From a virus, in the IMG/VR virus record IMGVR_UViG_3300012944_000016, positions 1 through 40,666 of that record: 40,666 nt of DNA. One strand, given 5' to 3'. Numbering within the stretch: the stretch's first letter is position 1; each line of letters opens with the position of its first letter. Of this stretch, positions 1 through 8,026 are shown piece by piece. Position numbers and translations under genes: made by a program. The notes under the pieces are model-generated. The model was not told the origin of the DNA and made no database searches. It saw nothing but the letters and a program-made list of their open reading frames with translations.

Positions 1-123
1 ACCAAGACCAGTAATATCCTTACCTCCATTACCAGTACCGTCTGACTGCAACTGCCTGTTGATTTCCAACATCATAGAAAGTTCAAGTTGGGTAATCTTA
101 GACTGAAGTAAGTTAATAACTCG
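1..123. repeat. Terminal direct repeat, left copy (assembly overlap)
   Basis: These 123 bases are identical to positions 40544-40666. The repeat lies inside the second exon of the capsid gene and reading continues across the joint. The simplest reading is a circular assembly whose ends overlap, not a biological terminal repeat. The unique genome is then 40,543 bp. Confidence 0.95.
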
Positions 124-146
124 TGTCTTACTTCCACTGTTCTTAA
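1..146 (-). CDS. Major capsid protein, exon 2 (first part)
   Basis: Read on the minus strand from 146 to 1 and continuing at 40543 (duplicated at 40666). The first residues after the joint are KNSGSKTRVINLLQSKITQL, typical of the region after the SGEEE motif in HK97-fold phage capsid proteins of this type. There is no start codon because this is a 3' exon. It joins exon 1 (829-1129) after removal of the intron at 147-828. The 301-nt exon 1 plus 707-nt exon 2 make exactly 336 codons, giving 335 residues. The 3' splice site is inferred from the terminal G at 147, the reading frame and a 5-bp P10 pairing. Confidence 0.85.
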
Positions 147-828
147 CAATTTGTTACTACTTAGTTTCCTAAGTGGGTTAGGCATTTCTGCTAACCTCTA
201 ACGCTCTCACGTTAGATCAGACTATATCTTATCAGCATATTCAACTGATTTCGGCGTGTAGTCGTTGAGGATACTAGAACCCTTTGAATTAAGTTCTCTT
301 ATTCTAGTTACGTATTGAATATCCAAACCAGTTATAGGACTATTTCTTGTCATACTCAAACGTCTTTCAATAAAACAACTCATTGTAAATAACTGATTTC
401 TTTTAATTCTTATATAACTGCCTAAAATATCAATCGCTTCCCTACATCTTTCTAAACCTTTAATACTAATATCATATCTAATTTTAGTATTTTTAAGTTT
501 AGGCTGAAATTCAGCAATATGAAATCTTATTCCAGTTAATTTATAAATTCTTGAGACCTCAGTTACTAATTCATAATTAGTATTAGTTATTTGAATTATT
601 GGAGAAGCCGTAAAATTAGAATTTCCATTATATCTTTTCCAAAAACTTGAAATTGTTATACAACCTTCTCCATCAATAATACCACCTAACCAACACAAAT
701 CAAATTCTAGTCTTTCCTGCGGATTGTCAATTGTAGTATCATTCATATTTTTACCCTAGTAGTAATGAACGCTTTATGAGTTTCCCGCATATAGCCGAAT
801 TTTACAAGAGCTTAAGCTTTAATCGCTA
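147..828 (-). ncRNA. Group I self-splicing intron in the major capsid gene
   Basis: A 682-nt insertion between two halves of the capsid protein. Seen on the minus strand: exon 1 ends AAGAGU, which pairs with an internal guide GCUCUU, giving a U-G wobble at the cut (P1). The guide is preceded by CUUAA, which pairs with the first exon 2 bases UUAAG (P10). A P-element-like GCGGGAAA lies near 783-790. R-like GACUACACGCC (253-263) and S-like AAGAUAUAGUC (220-230) form P7. A P9 hairpin lies at 198-215, and the intron ends in G (147). These are the hallmarks of group I ribozymes. It encodes a homing endonuclease. Exact subgroup not assigned. Confidence 0.92.
222..746 (-). CDS. LAGLIDADG homing endonuclease encoded in the intron
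   Basis: 174 residues with a single LAGLIDADG-type motif (LGGIIDGEG, residues 20-28), so the active enzyme is expected to be a homodimer that cuts intron-less capsid genes and spreads the intron by repair. The reading frame sits within the group I intron. Its last codons run through the intron core: the R half of P7 encodes part of the C-terminus, and the UAG stop lies inside the S element. Ribozyme and protein therefore share bases. LAGLIDADG enzymes are less usual than HNH or GIY-YIG enzymes in phage introns. No strong ribosome site is seen, so expression may be low. Confidence 0.9.
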   Translation of the reverse strand: MNDTTIDNPQERLEFDLCWLGGIIDGEGCITISSFWKRYNGNSNFTASPIIQITNTNYELVTEVSRIYKLTGIRFHIAEFQPKLKNTKIRYDISIKGLERCREAIDILGSYIRIKRNQLFTMSCFIERRLSMTRNSPITGLDIQYVTRIRELNSKGSSILNDYTPKSVEYADKI

Positions 829-1129
829 ACTCTTCTTCTCCTGAGATTGTTACAGAACCAGCAACCTGCTTCCAATCAAACTCAGCGGCCGTAAATCCTC
901 CCTGCGGAGAAGTATCAATTATATCGTAACCACTGTAAGACTTAACAGTAGAGTTACGTTCAATGAGAAGAGTTTCAACGATAGATGTACCGCCTTCGTC
1001 TTCTCGAATAAATCCACGCTCTTTCAACTGAAGCCACAAAACTTGATGATTAGTTATATTATCAGCAAGCTGACCTCTATAGTTTTTAAGAGTCATAGAA
1101 ACCAATGTATCAAAATTTGGATTGGACAT
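829..1129 (-). CDS. Major capsid protein, exon 1
   Basis: Encodes the N-terminal 100 residues of the HK97-fold-type capsid protein, ending in the motif SGEEE one base before the splice point. Unspliced RNA reads on for a few codons (LAIKA) and stops, so intact capsid protein needs splicing. Start is the ATG at 1129, 4 bases below the end of the scaffold gene, in the usual scaffold-capsid order. After splicing, the junction reads EEEFKNSG, close to the EEELxNSG form common in this family. Exon 2 lies at 1-146 and 39983-40543. Confidence 0.88.
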
Positions 1130-1133
1130 CTAG

Positions 1134-1958
1134 TTATCTCCCAAAAAGTTCTTTAATTGTTTGGTCAACAGCCTGAGCAATGCTGAGCTTAACTTTAGGA
1201 GTCTCTGAAATTAGACCCTGCGGCACTCCATCTCTAACTGTTGCCATCTGTTCAGCTTTCTTTACGAGGTCAACCTGTGGCTGTATAGGCTGTGTTACCT
1301 GCCCAGACCCATTAGTTGTTCGGGTAGTGCTATCCAATTTACTCATAGTGAGATAAAGTTTCTCAATATTAGCATTCGGATCACTTCCCTTATATTCTAA
1401 CAAAAGTGGATACATATTAACAAAAGGCGGACCATACTTAGTTACAAGATCAGTAAGATTCAATCTTTCATTAACTTTAGCAATATCCGTGTTAAGTGGT
1501 TTAAGTTTCTCTTCCAATGCTGAGAATCTCTTTTCAATGGAAGAGTTGATCACATTAACTAAATTAGTTGCAAAATCTTCTGATTGAAGATCAAGCACAG
1601 GGGACTGTACTTCCTGTGGATTTTGTGGTTGTAACTGTTGAGTCGAACCTTTCCCCATTCCTTCAAGTATTCCAGCTAAGTTAATTAGTGCCCCTTCAAT
1701 ACGAGTAAATCGATCTTCGTGGTTGGGAGTCTGAGACTGAGGATTTACATTTTGTGATTGAGACTCTTGCTGTATTGGTGTTGAGGGTATAGACTCCGGA
1801 GACTTTTTGAAATCTAACATAAAGTTGCCAGAGGCTGGATCAAAATTAAAATCTAAATCTCCAGGATCGGCAGTAAAGAGTGAAGGTTCACTAAGCGGTG
1901 GAAGAGTTGCTTGCTGTGTCTGTCCACCTAATTGTGCTGGTTGTACTTGATTATTCAT
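1134..1958 (-). CDS. Capsid scaffolding / head assembly protein
   Basis: 274 residues, Gln/Pro/Ser-rich and disordered in the first 120. A predicted helical coiled-coil segment follows at about 138-170 (SSIEKRFSALEEKLKPLNTD), with a polar C-terminal tail. It lies directly upstream of the major capsid gene, where scaffolds of podovirus-type and many siphovirus heads are encoded. No catalytic motif is visible. Assignment rests on position, composition and length, not on a recognised domain. It would form the temporary inner core that sets capsid size and is lost before packaging. Confidence 0.7.
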   Translation of the reverse strand: MNNQVQPAQLGGQTQQATLPPLSEPSLFTADPGDLDFNFDPASGNFMLDFKKSPESIPSTPIQQESQSQNVNPQSQTPNHEDRFTRIEGALINLAGILEGMGKGSTQQLQPQNPQEVQSPVLDLQSEDFATNLVNVINSSIEKRFSALEEKLKPLNTDIAKVNERLNLTDLVTKYGPPFVNMYPLLLEYKGSDPNANIEKLYLTMSKLDSTTRTTNGSGQVTQPIQPQVDLVKKAEQMATVRDGVPQGLISETPKVKLSIAQAVDQTIKELFGR

Positions 1959-1989
1959 TTTAAATTATTATTTTAATTGAGGTTAAAAT

Positions 1990-2361
1990 CTATTCCAAAG
2001 TCATATCAATATTTGGAATAATCTCCTTTTCTAAATATTCTGTAACTTTCTTTTCTGTTTTCTTTTTAATCTCACTAAGTTTATTTTTAGACTTCTTCTG
2101 AACTTGTTCATATCCACCACGATCTATTCTCTCTAGATTATTATTTTTTATATGTTGTTCAAACTTTTGTTTACTTGTAAAATATCCTAGATCAGTTATC
2201 TTCCCAGACCACATATTATCAGGTTGCATTGAAACTAAAGACCAAACCATTTCCATCTGTTGATCACATTTATTACATCTAAAAGTTTTAGGAGCATCCG
2301 TTGTTATATATAGAACTTCTTCTCTACCATGTATAGTACATTCATATTCATATATTGGCAT
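1990..2361 (-). CDS. FmdB-like zinc-ribbon protein
   Basis: 123 residues. The N-terminus MPIYEYEC is the hallmark of the FmdB putative regulatory family. Metal ligands are visible as C8-x2-H11 and C29-x2-C32. The C-terminal half is rich in Lys and Glu and probably helical, ending in an amphipathic stretch. Such small zinc ribbons recur in phage head-gene clusters, but their role is unknown. Here it lies between the portal and scaffold genes. A 20-nt hairpin repeat (2382-2401) stands 21 bases upstream of the start and separates it from the previous small gene. Confidence 0.75.
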   Translation of the reverse strand: MPIYEYECTIHGREEVLYITTDAPKTFRCNKCDQQMEMVWSLVSMQPDNMWSGKITDLGYFTSKQKFEQHIKNNNLERIDRGGYEQVQKKSKNKLSEIKKKTEKKVTEYLEKEIIPNIDMTLE

Positions 2362-2381
2362 AACAATATCCTAGATAAAGT

Positions 2382-2401
2382 ATTTCTTGACTTAGAGAAA
2401 T
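2382..2401. repeat. Hairpin repeat family A, copy 1 (T-A variant)
   Basis: Sequence ATTTCTTGACTTAGAGAAAT. The stem is ATTTCT with AGAAAT-type pairing around loop GACTTA. Five other copies lie at 7142, 15032, 17428, 26001 and 30766. Position 6 and its partner 15 are T-A here and C-G in three other copies, a compensatory change. Intergenic, between the 47-residue gene and the FmdB-like gene. Confidence 0.85.
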
Positions 2402-2545
2402 TTATTTCTTTCCTTTAGCGTGTTTGAAATATTCAACTTCTTGAATACGTTTCTTGGCAGCAGCCTTAGAACTATATGGGCCACCAAGATTCCTACCAGT
2501 TTTCTTTGAAACGACTTTATAACCTTTTGTAGTTTTCTTAATCAT
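2402..2545 (-). CDS. Small basic head-cluster protein
   Basis: 47 residues, very basic, with core GRNLGGPYSSKAAAKKRIQE and ending in HAKGKK. Starts at ATG 2545 after an AAAGGA ribosome site 6-8 bases upstream. Short basic proteins with a GPY...AAAKKRLxQVEYFKH pattern are common beside portal and capsid genes in phages. Their function is not established. Nucleic-acid binding is possible from the charge. The stop codon abuts hairpin repeat A copy 1. Confidence 0.7.
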   Translation of the reverse strand: MIKKTTKGYKVVSKKTGRNLGGPYSSKAAAKKRIQEVEYFKHAKGKK

Positions 2546-2559
2546 TTTAGTTTTCCTTT

Positions 2560-4446
2560 CTATTGACCCATTAAAGACATAGGGTTAAAGTTAGACTGTT
2601 GTTGAATATTAGCGAGTTGATTCTGTTGTTGACTACCATAATTTGTAGGTTGTTGTGTGACCTGCTGTTGTGTAACTTGTTGAAGTTCAGGTTGTACAAC
2701 TAAACTAAAATCAAAGAACTTTCCAACATCTTGATAATCAAATGATTCTATTAACCAAGCAAATAATTGATTATAATCTATCTTTAGAAGTCCTGCCTGA
2801 ACTAAAGGAAGAGCTTGAATTGATGTCTGCCATAAAGCAGATTTCTGCTGCCTATCTACCATTGGATCAACTTTAGGAGCAGAGATTGTTTCCATAGAAA
2901 CATCCATTTGCTCTTTAATATCTGAAGTTGAAAGAGTCTCCCAATTGATTCCTTTAAGTCCAACTAGCGCAACTATACGATCTGTCCTATAATTATTTTC
3001 TATATGTTGAAGAACTTGAACTCCAATATCAAGAATGAATTGATCAATTGCATCTGCTCTATCATCAAGCTTTAATCTAAATAAGTTTGTTCTTGTTTGT
3101 ACTTCTCCTGAAGTTGTTCTTGATGGTAGGTTTCCTCCCTGAATCAATGAATCATTACCGGTAATATTTTTAATATCATCTTTGATCATTGATTCAACAG
3201 CATAACTATCTTGAGAGAGATTGGCTTCTTGAATAGGAAGAACTGCATTTTGTTGTTTGACAAAGATTATTGTACCATCTGGCCCATTAACTAGTTTATT
3301 TGCTTCTGGTTCAGAGATTGCATTTTCTACAGCAGTATATTTTCTATTAAATCTACGTCTATGTTCAAATGCAGATGTTCTAACTCTATTGATTTCAAAT
3401 TGTTGATCTTCTATTGTGAAAGGAAGTCCAACACCATAGATACAATCTTGTATGGGAATATAATCAACTTTAATATATGGAAAGTTATCTATATATTCAT
3501 ACGGCCAATCTTTCTCAAGAATAGGTTCTGGTATCTCTGATATAAATATATAGTATTTCTTGTCTCTCTTTGACCAACATTCGTAACATACAACTAAATC
3601 ATAATCTGGATTTATCTTCTGTGGATCAGTGCCATAGGAATCATTAAGTACATCCATTCCTGCATCACTGAGATTATCAAATACTGTAGATTTAGTTCCT
3701 GGTATATATAGTCCAGACTTTATTTTACGAATTACCGATTGATTATATTTAGTATTCGAGAGTATATCTTTGAGAGGTTTGAAGAAAATCTCAGCACACC
3801 ATTCCGCAGTTTCAAGGGAATTCTCCGAAGCGCACGGATCAATAAGAAAATGGAGTGGACAAATACGTTTGATGTACGGGGAATCTTCTTTAATGTAGGA
3901 TTCATATTGAATACTCTTTTCGTCTTTTAGCTTAGACTCATCAAGTTCTAATGCGTAGCCAACTTTAACTATTCCGTGCCCAATCTCTACACAATCGTAG
4001 ATTGCAGACTTTGCCTGTTTATGCATTCTACGTTGTTCATATTCATAATTTAATATTTCTGATTTAAGTTTGGCAACTAAGTCTTTTTCTGGCTTTCTTG
4101 GTTTACATACAAAAGTTGGTTTAGTTGAAGCAAGAAATGGAACAATGGAAAGAACATTTGACATTGTTAGATTAACAGTAATTCGATCTCTAACATTGTC
4201 TGAGGATGGATCAGTTTCTAAACTATCTCTCCAATGAATTCCATTGAACATTGCATATGCACGTTTCCAGTCTTTATCATAATTTGATTTTCTCCATCTA
4301 AGTGTAGACTCTATTTTGTCTAGCCATTTAAGATATTTTGTATCTTCGTTATCATTTTGAATAGAAGAATAGTTATTAGCCAAGTTTACTCCTGGCATTG
4401 TTACTTGCTTTTGGTATCTTCCAATATTCTTACTATTCGTATTCAT
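2560..4446 (-). CDS. Portal protein
   Basis: 628 residues, the usual size for a podovirus portal. The order fits portals that form the dodecameric DNA gate at the capsid vertex. There is an N-terminal region with YDKDWKRAYAMFNGIHW (about 56-72), then a long mixed core with NRVRTSAFEHRRRFNRKY (about 353-370). Next come the SRTTSGEVQTRTNLFRLKLD segment (about 442-462) and a Gln-rich C-terminal tail after residue 590. It follows large terminase and FkbM genes and precedes scaffold and capsid genes. Start ATG 4446 overlaps the end of the methyltransferase gene by 4 bases (ATGA type), suggesting coupled translation. Confidence 0.85.
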   Translation of the reverse strand: MNTNSKNIGRYQKQVTMPGVNLANNYSSIQNDNEDTKYLKWLDKIESTLRWRKSNYDKDWKRAYAMFNGIHWRDSLETDPSSDNVRDRITVNLTMSNVLSIVPFLASTKPTFVCKPRKPEKDLVAKLKSEILNYEYEQRRMHKQAKSAIYDCVEIGHGIVKVGYALELDESKLKDEKSIQYESYIKEDSPYIKRICPLHFLIDPCASENSLETAEWCAEIFFKPLKDILSNTKYNQSVIRKIKSGLYIPGTKSTVFDNLSDAGMDVLNDSYGTDPQKINPDYDLVVCYECWSKRDKKYYIFISEIPEPILEKDWPYEYIDNFPYIKVDYIPIQDCIYGVGLPFTIEDQQFEINRVRTSAFEHRRRFNRKYTAVENAISEPEANKLVNGPDGTIIFVKQQNAVLPIQEANLSQDSYAVESMIKDDIKNITGNDSLIQGGNLPSRTTSGEVQTRTNLFRLKLDDRADAIDQFILDIGVQVLQHIENNYRTDRIVALVGLKGINWETLSTSDIKEQMDVSMETISAPKVDPMVDRQQKSALWQTSIQALPLVQAGLLKIDYNQLFAWLIESFDYQDVGKFFDFSLVVQPELQQVTQQQVTQQPTNYGSQQQNQLANIQQQSNFNPMSLMGQ

Positions 4447-5024
4447 AAATTAACTACACTTTTTCTAAATTCTTTAGCTTCAATAAAAACTAAGTTAGTT
4501 TTAGTTTTATTAAATAATATGTATTCCTTACCAACTGAAAGAAGAAGAATAGGATTAAATCCAGCTTGTCCTATTCCACTTGGAATAGGTATAAAATCAT
4601 CTTTTAGATCTTTAGTTGGATCATATTCAATAACTAAAACGCGAGGTCTATAAATTATTAAACTATTCCAAATATAAAAATCTTGACCATCTACATCTAT
4701 AACCATTAAATCTAAGTTTTTTGGACATTCAGTTTGATCTAAAATAGTGTCTAAATTACTCTGAATATTTAAACTTACTTTTTGATTTAATGTAATTACA
4801 TTTTTATTATCACTATATAAATCTTGTAACTTATTAAATCTTTCTTCATCTGATTCTATTTGAATAGAATTCCAACCTTGTTCAATAAGTAATCTTGTAT
4901 TTGAGAATAATACTCCATCAGCAGCGCCACACTCTACACACCACTTATTTTTAATACCGATAAGTTTAAAGACTTCTTCAATCAAACCATCTTCTCCAAA
5001 TTGTGAGGTGTAATTAAAAAGCAT
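4443..5024 (-). CDS. FkbM-family methyltransferase
   Basis: 193 residues. The pattern FGEDGLIEEVF (about 9-19) followed by CVECGAADGV (about 29-38) is the SAM-binding start of FkbM-type methyltransferases, and LDLMVIDVDGQDFYIW (about 104-119) matches the next conserved block. FkbM enzymes O-methylate small molecules and sugars. A methyltransferase wedged between terminase and portal is not part of the packaging machinery, so this looks like cargo. It may act together with the glycosyltransferase at 38437-39195 on host or virion glycans, which is inference. It overlaps the portal gene by 4 bases. Confidence 0.8.
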   Translation of the reverse strand: MLFNYTSQFGEDGLIEEVFKLIGIKNKWCVECGAADGVLFSNTRLLIEQGWNSIQIESDEERFNKLQDLYSDNKNVITLNQKVSLNIQSNLDTILDQTECPKNLDLMVIDVDGQDFYIWNSLIIYRPRVLVIEYDPTKDLKDDFIPIPSGIGQAGFNPILLLSVGKEYILFNKTKTNLVFIEAKEFRKSVVNL

Positions 5025-5025
5025 T

Positions 5026-5310
5026 TTAATATTTTAAAGATTCAAAAATAAGTTCTCTAATTCTAAAACAACGTTTAATCATATCGACATATGTAGAATC
5101 AACTGCTAAAAGAAACTGCTCTTTTAAATCACTAGCTATATCTAAATCAGAAGTTGATATAGGATAACTCCTATTTATATCTATAGAATTGTTAATATTA
5201 TCAACTGCAAAGAAATTAACTCTTACACAAATATTACTTCCATCAAAATTTACTATAATTCCCGCACTAGCCCAATTAGCAAATGGAGATATAGTTGTAT
5301 CGCAGGCCAT
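5026..5310 (-). CDS. Hypothetical protein (94 aa)
   Basis: 94 residues with no family I recognise. The N-terminal half reads like a compact beta domain (ANWASAGIIVNFDGSNICVR, about 13-32) and the C-terminal half is helical. It lies 15 bases after large terminase and 1 base before the FkbM-like gene, with a GAAAGGAAAT ribosome site before its ATG. A virion or cargo-linked role is possible from position only. Confidence 0.65.
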   Translation of the reverse strand: MACDTTISPFANWASAGIIVNFDGSNICVRVNFFAVDNINNSIDINRSYPISTSDLDIASDLKEQFLLAVDSTYVDMIKRCFRIRELIFESLKY

Positions 5311-5325
5311 AATTAAATTTCCTTT

Positions 5326-7140
5326 CTATACAAATCTACGATTAAACTTAGAACGTTGGGGATTATTTAAACTTCGATTCATTCTTTCAAAGTGCCAGTT
5401 GAATGAGAAGCGTGGAGCTTTCTTAGGTGTAACTTCCGGTCTTGGAATATAAGCCTGCCGTGCCATTTGGACGGCAATCATAGCTGCAAATACAAGATCA
5501 TCGTGTCTACCTGGAGCAGCTTGAGCTTTCCCACTTATCATAACAAATGATTTGAGTTGTGTCAAGAGTTTTTTTGATTTAATTAAAATATTTCCTGAAT
5601 TGAGAAGAACAGTGAAATCATTTATCATTGTTTGTCTTGATTCAGGATTAGTTATAAATCCGTATCTAATGTTGGTTTCAACTACAGATTTAAGCGGATT
5701 TATTCTGTAATAAAGATTTGGATAATTATATTTATTAACTAAGCTTTCAACTGCTGCATATCCTCCTTTGTCATTAACTTCACAACCAAGAAGAGCTTTA
5801 TTGTATAAAAGACCTAGATAATTTAAGATTCCTGCAAACTCTTCTGGAAGTATGATATCTGAGAATGAAGCAACTTCTTGAAGTTCAGGGAGCTTTAAGA
5901 CGTAGGCGGAAGAATCGTCGCCACCTTGAATACCTTGCGCGCCATCTGCCCCAATACAGTATACAGAGTTGGGTTGTGGAGGTTCAAAGATAGAAAGATT
6001 TCCATAACGTGCCCCATAAAATTTCTTGGTAGGATTCTTTTCCTCATCATCGTGATGGTAGCGATAAAGAGATGGAATATTTTTATTTAGTTTATTGAAA
6101 TCTTCCATCTCTAAAATTCTATCTAATGGGAAAACAGTATCAGATGAGAAAGCAAATGCGTCTTCAAGAGAGGTTGGATACTCTTGTTTAAATTTAAGCT
6201 TAGAACCTGAAAGGTTTTTGTCTATTTTATTTCGTCTCCAAGCAAGACGACACATAACTTCATGCTCTATTTCAATATCAGAGTTAAGTTCAGGCCACCA
6301 TATTTTTAGTTGATAAATAATTTTATTTCTTTCCTGAATTTCATTTCCATATCTGGATTCAGCATTATCAAGTTCACTAAGTTCAAAATATTCAATTGGA
6401 GATATTTCAATTCTGTAATCATCCATTGAAACCCAAGAAATAAATATCTTTCTAAATCCATTTGAAGAATCATTCCAGAAATCTTTAGCGTAGTTTTCTC
6501 CCTTTGGAGTAGTTTCTAAAATAACTTTAGTTTCTGGATTGTCTCCTATTGTATTGAGTAAAGAATCCAATCTATCAGAAACATCTTCCACAACTTCAGG
6601 ATACATTGAGAATTCTGTAAGTAAGGCGTATTGGTAAGTATACGATCTTCCCAAGTTCTTTCGTTCAATTGGGTATGAATCAATATGACAGTCAAGTCCG
6701 ATTTCTCCTGTTCTCTCAAATTCTTCTAAGTTAGTTGCAAAATGAATCTGACTACGATTCATAATACGAACTGAGGGTTTAAGCATTTGCTGAGAACGTT
6801 GATAATAGTTCTGAATCTTTCCACCTAAAGCTTCAGCAGCGTCTTTATCTTGGGCAATAATACAAGCATTCTTATTTGAATTTAGACTGGTAAGCCAATA
6901 GAATAGTGCTGTGAAGAAGACGGTTGACCCCATTTGGCGTCCCTTTATCACATACCATCTAATTGGCTTACCAAGAACAATATCTTCCAAGAACCATTGC
7001 CAAAGCTTTCTCTGCATTCTATTGAAAATAAAGTTAATAGCTTTTCCACTCTTGTCTTTAATAGAAATATTCAATGAGCAATAGAACTGGAAGTCAGTTC
7101 TAAGCTTAGTGAAATATTCTTTTATTTGAGTGATATTCAT
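5326..7140 (-). CDS. Terminase large subunit (packaging ATPase and nuclease)
   Basis: 604 residues. The N-terminal ATPase carries a Walker A-like IKGRQMGST (65-73) and a hydrophobic stretch ending ALLTEFSMYPE that fits Walker B. The C-terminal RNase H-like nuclease shows acidic motifs GADGAQ, CEVND and HDDLVFA in the expected order. It cuts concatemeric DNA and drives it into the prohead through the portal. Start is ATG 7140. The AGGA of its ribosome site lies inside the 3' arm of hairpin repeat A copy 2 (7142-7161), so folding would hide it. An internal promoter-like sequence occurs at 5537-5565. Confidence 0.93.
   Translation of the reverse strand: MNITQIKEYFTKLRTDFQFYCSLNISIKDKSGKAINFIFNRMQRKLWQWFLEDIVLGKPIRWYVIKGRQMGSTVFFTALFYWLTSLNSNKNACIIAQDKDAAEALGGKIQNYYQRSQQMLKPSVRIMNRSQIHFATNLEEFERTGEIGLDCHIDSYPIERKNLGRSYTYQYALLTEFSMYPEVVEDVSDRLDSLLNTIGDNPETKVILETTPKGENYAKDFWNDSSNGFRKIFISWVSMDDYRIEISPIEYFELSELDNAESRYGNEIQERNKIIYQLKIWWPELNSDIEIEHEVMCRLAWRRNKIDKNLSGSKLKFKQEYPTSLEDAFAFSSDTVFPLDRILEMEDFNKLNKNIPSLYRYHHDDEEKNPTKKFYGARYGNLSIFEPPQPNSVYCIGADGAQGIQGGDDSSAYVLKLPELQEVASFSDIILPEEFAGILNYLGLLYNKALLGCEVNDKGGYAAVESLVNKYNYPNLYYRINPLKSVVETNIRYGFITNPESRQTMINDFTVLLNSGNILIKSKKLLTQLKSFVMISGKAQAAPGRHDDLVFAAMIAVQMARQAYIPRPEVTPKKAPRFSFNWHFERMNRSLNNPQRSKFNRRFV
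5537..5565 (-). promoter_or_regulatory. Candidate internal sigma70 promoter inside the large terminase gene
   Basis: On the minus strand TTGACA (5565-5560), a 17-base spacer and TATGAT (5542-5537). It would start transcripts toward the 94-aa, FkbM-like and portal genes. It overlaps coding sequence, so chance is possible, although a 6/6 plus 5/6 match with 17-bp spacing is strong. Confidence 0.5.
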
Positions 7141-7141
7141 A

Positions 7142-7161
7142 ATTTCCTGACTTAGGGAAAT
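7142..7161. repeat. Hairpin repeat family A, copy 2 (C-G variant)
   Basis: ATTTCCTGACTTAGGGAAAT on the plus strand. On the mRNA (minus) strand its 3' arm contains AGGA, 4 bases before the large terminase ATG, so the hairpin covers the ribosome site. Confidence 0.85.
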
Positions 7162-7182
7162 CTAAATTTATTTTATTTTTAA

Positions 7183-7680
7183 TTAGAATGAGAAACCAAC
7201 TCCAGACTGGAAAGTTCTTTCAGCAGGAGAAAGAAAAGCACCAGTACGCTTAAATCCAACTGCAAGTGGACGAACATAAAAGTGACCAAGATTGACATCA
7301 CTTCCCAAAGTTACTTCTCGTGAAAATGTTCGATTGTCAATTCCATTGAGATAATCAATTCCAGCAGAGAATCTTGCAAATGGTTCAAAGATGGAAAGAT
7401 GGTAACTAGCTTGTCCAGCAATATGAATAATATTCTGTTTAGAATCAAAATTACGTCTATATACAACACCTGCTGAAAATCTCAAGTAATGAACTTTTCC
7501 AATTGTTCCCAAAGCTTCAACTTGAAGATTGGGATTATACTGAGTATCTTTAAAATTCAAGACATCTGAGAATTCACTGGCAACCGCACTAACCCCAATT
7601 TTAAACTTAGGGAGTTCCTGAGCATAAGAATATGTGGTCGTACTCAAAATAAAACTAAAAATAAAAATCAACTTCTTCAT
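7183..7680 (-). CDS. Outer-membrane beta-barrel protein with signal peptide
   Basis: 165 residues from ATG 7680, chosen because TTGGAG lies 5 bases upstream and a clean signal peptide follows: MKKLIFIFSF, then small residues and a cleavage site at SYA|QE near residue 20. An in-frame ATG at 7740 would add 20 residues that spoil the signal. The mature part alternates polar and aromatic residues, as in small OmpA/opacity-like barrels, and ends GVGFSF with the terminal Phe used by the Bam machinery. It sits between small and large terminase and has its own promoter (7774-7802). Probably changes the infected cell's surface, for example receptor masking. That role is inference. Confidence 0.75.
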   Translation of the reverse strand: MKKLIFIFSFILSTTTYSYAQELPKFKIGVSAVASEFSDVLNFKDTQYNPNLQVEALGTIGKVHYLRFSAGVVYRRNFDSKQNIIHIAGQASYHLSIFEPFARFSAGIDYLNGIDNRTFSREVTLGSDVNLGHFYVRPLAVGFKRTGAFLSPAERTFQSGVGFSF

Positions 7681-7773
7681 AAATCTCCAAGTAAAATAAG
7701 TTATTAGATACCAAGTTTCCTTCCACTTCGCTTCAGTCATTTTAATTTTAAGTTAAAATTTCATTCCAAAAAC

Positions 7774-7802
7774 ATTCTAACACATGAATAATCTTATGTC
7801 AA
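7774..7802 (-). promoter_or_regulatory. Sigma70 promoter for the outer-membrane protein gene
   Basis: Minus strand TTGACA (7802-7797), exactly 17 bases, then TAGAAT (7779-7774). It lies in the 74-base gap between the 69-aa gene and the barrel gene and points at the latter, with a predicted start near 7767. A dedicated promoter inside the late operon is typical of a moron (extra gene expressed on its own). Confidence 0.75.
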
Positions 7803-7814
7803 GAACTATTTTTA

Positions 7815-8024
7815 TTAAACTGAAAATAATTTATCATAAATAAAACCAATGATAAAATTTATGAAAGTAATTAAAAAGAAAACTGAATAAGTCTTTTCAA
7901 TCTTAGGATATTTGGGAATTGAATATCCCCAACCATGTTTACTTGTTAAGAAATCTATACCTCCGAAAAGTATAGTTCCTATAATTGTACTAATAAAATA
8001 AAATTTAATTATTTCTTCTATCAT
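7815..8024 (-). CDS. Small two-helix membrane protein (holin-like?)
   Basis: 69 residues with two hydrophobic segments (about 8-24 and 47-64) joined by a polar linker rich in Lys, Trp and Tyr. It starts 2 bases after the small terminase stop, with AGGTAGGA as ribosome site. The topology and size suit a small holin or another membrane effector, but no family motif is visible. Its neighbour is the outer-membrane barrel, so a joint envelope role is equally possible. Confidence 0.65.
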   Translation of the reverse strand: MIEEIIKFYFISTIIGTILFGGIDFLTSKHGWGYSIPKYPKIEKTYSVFFLITFINFIIGFIYDKLFSV

Positions 8025-8026
8025 AA

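Noticed and set aside
1-123. Biological terminal redundancy (packaging ends)
   Set aside because: Length and position in the middle of a gene fit an assembly overlap; packaging type cannot be told from this.
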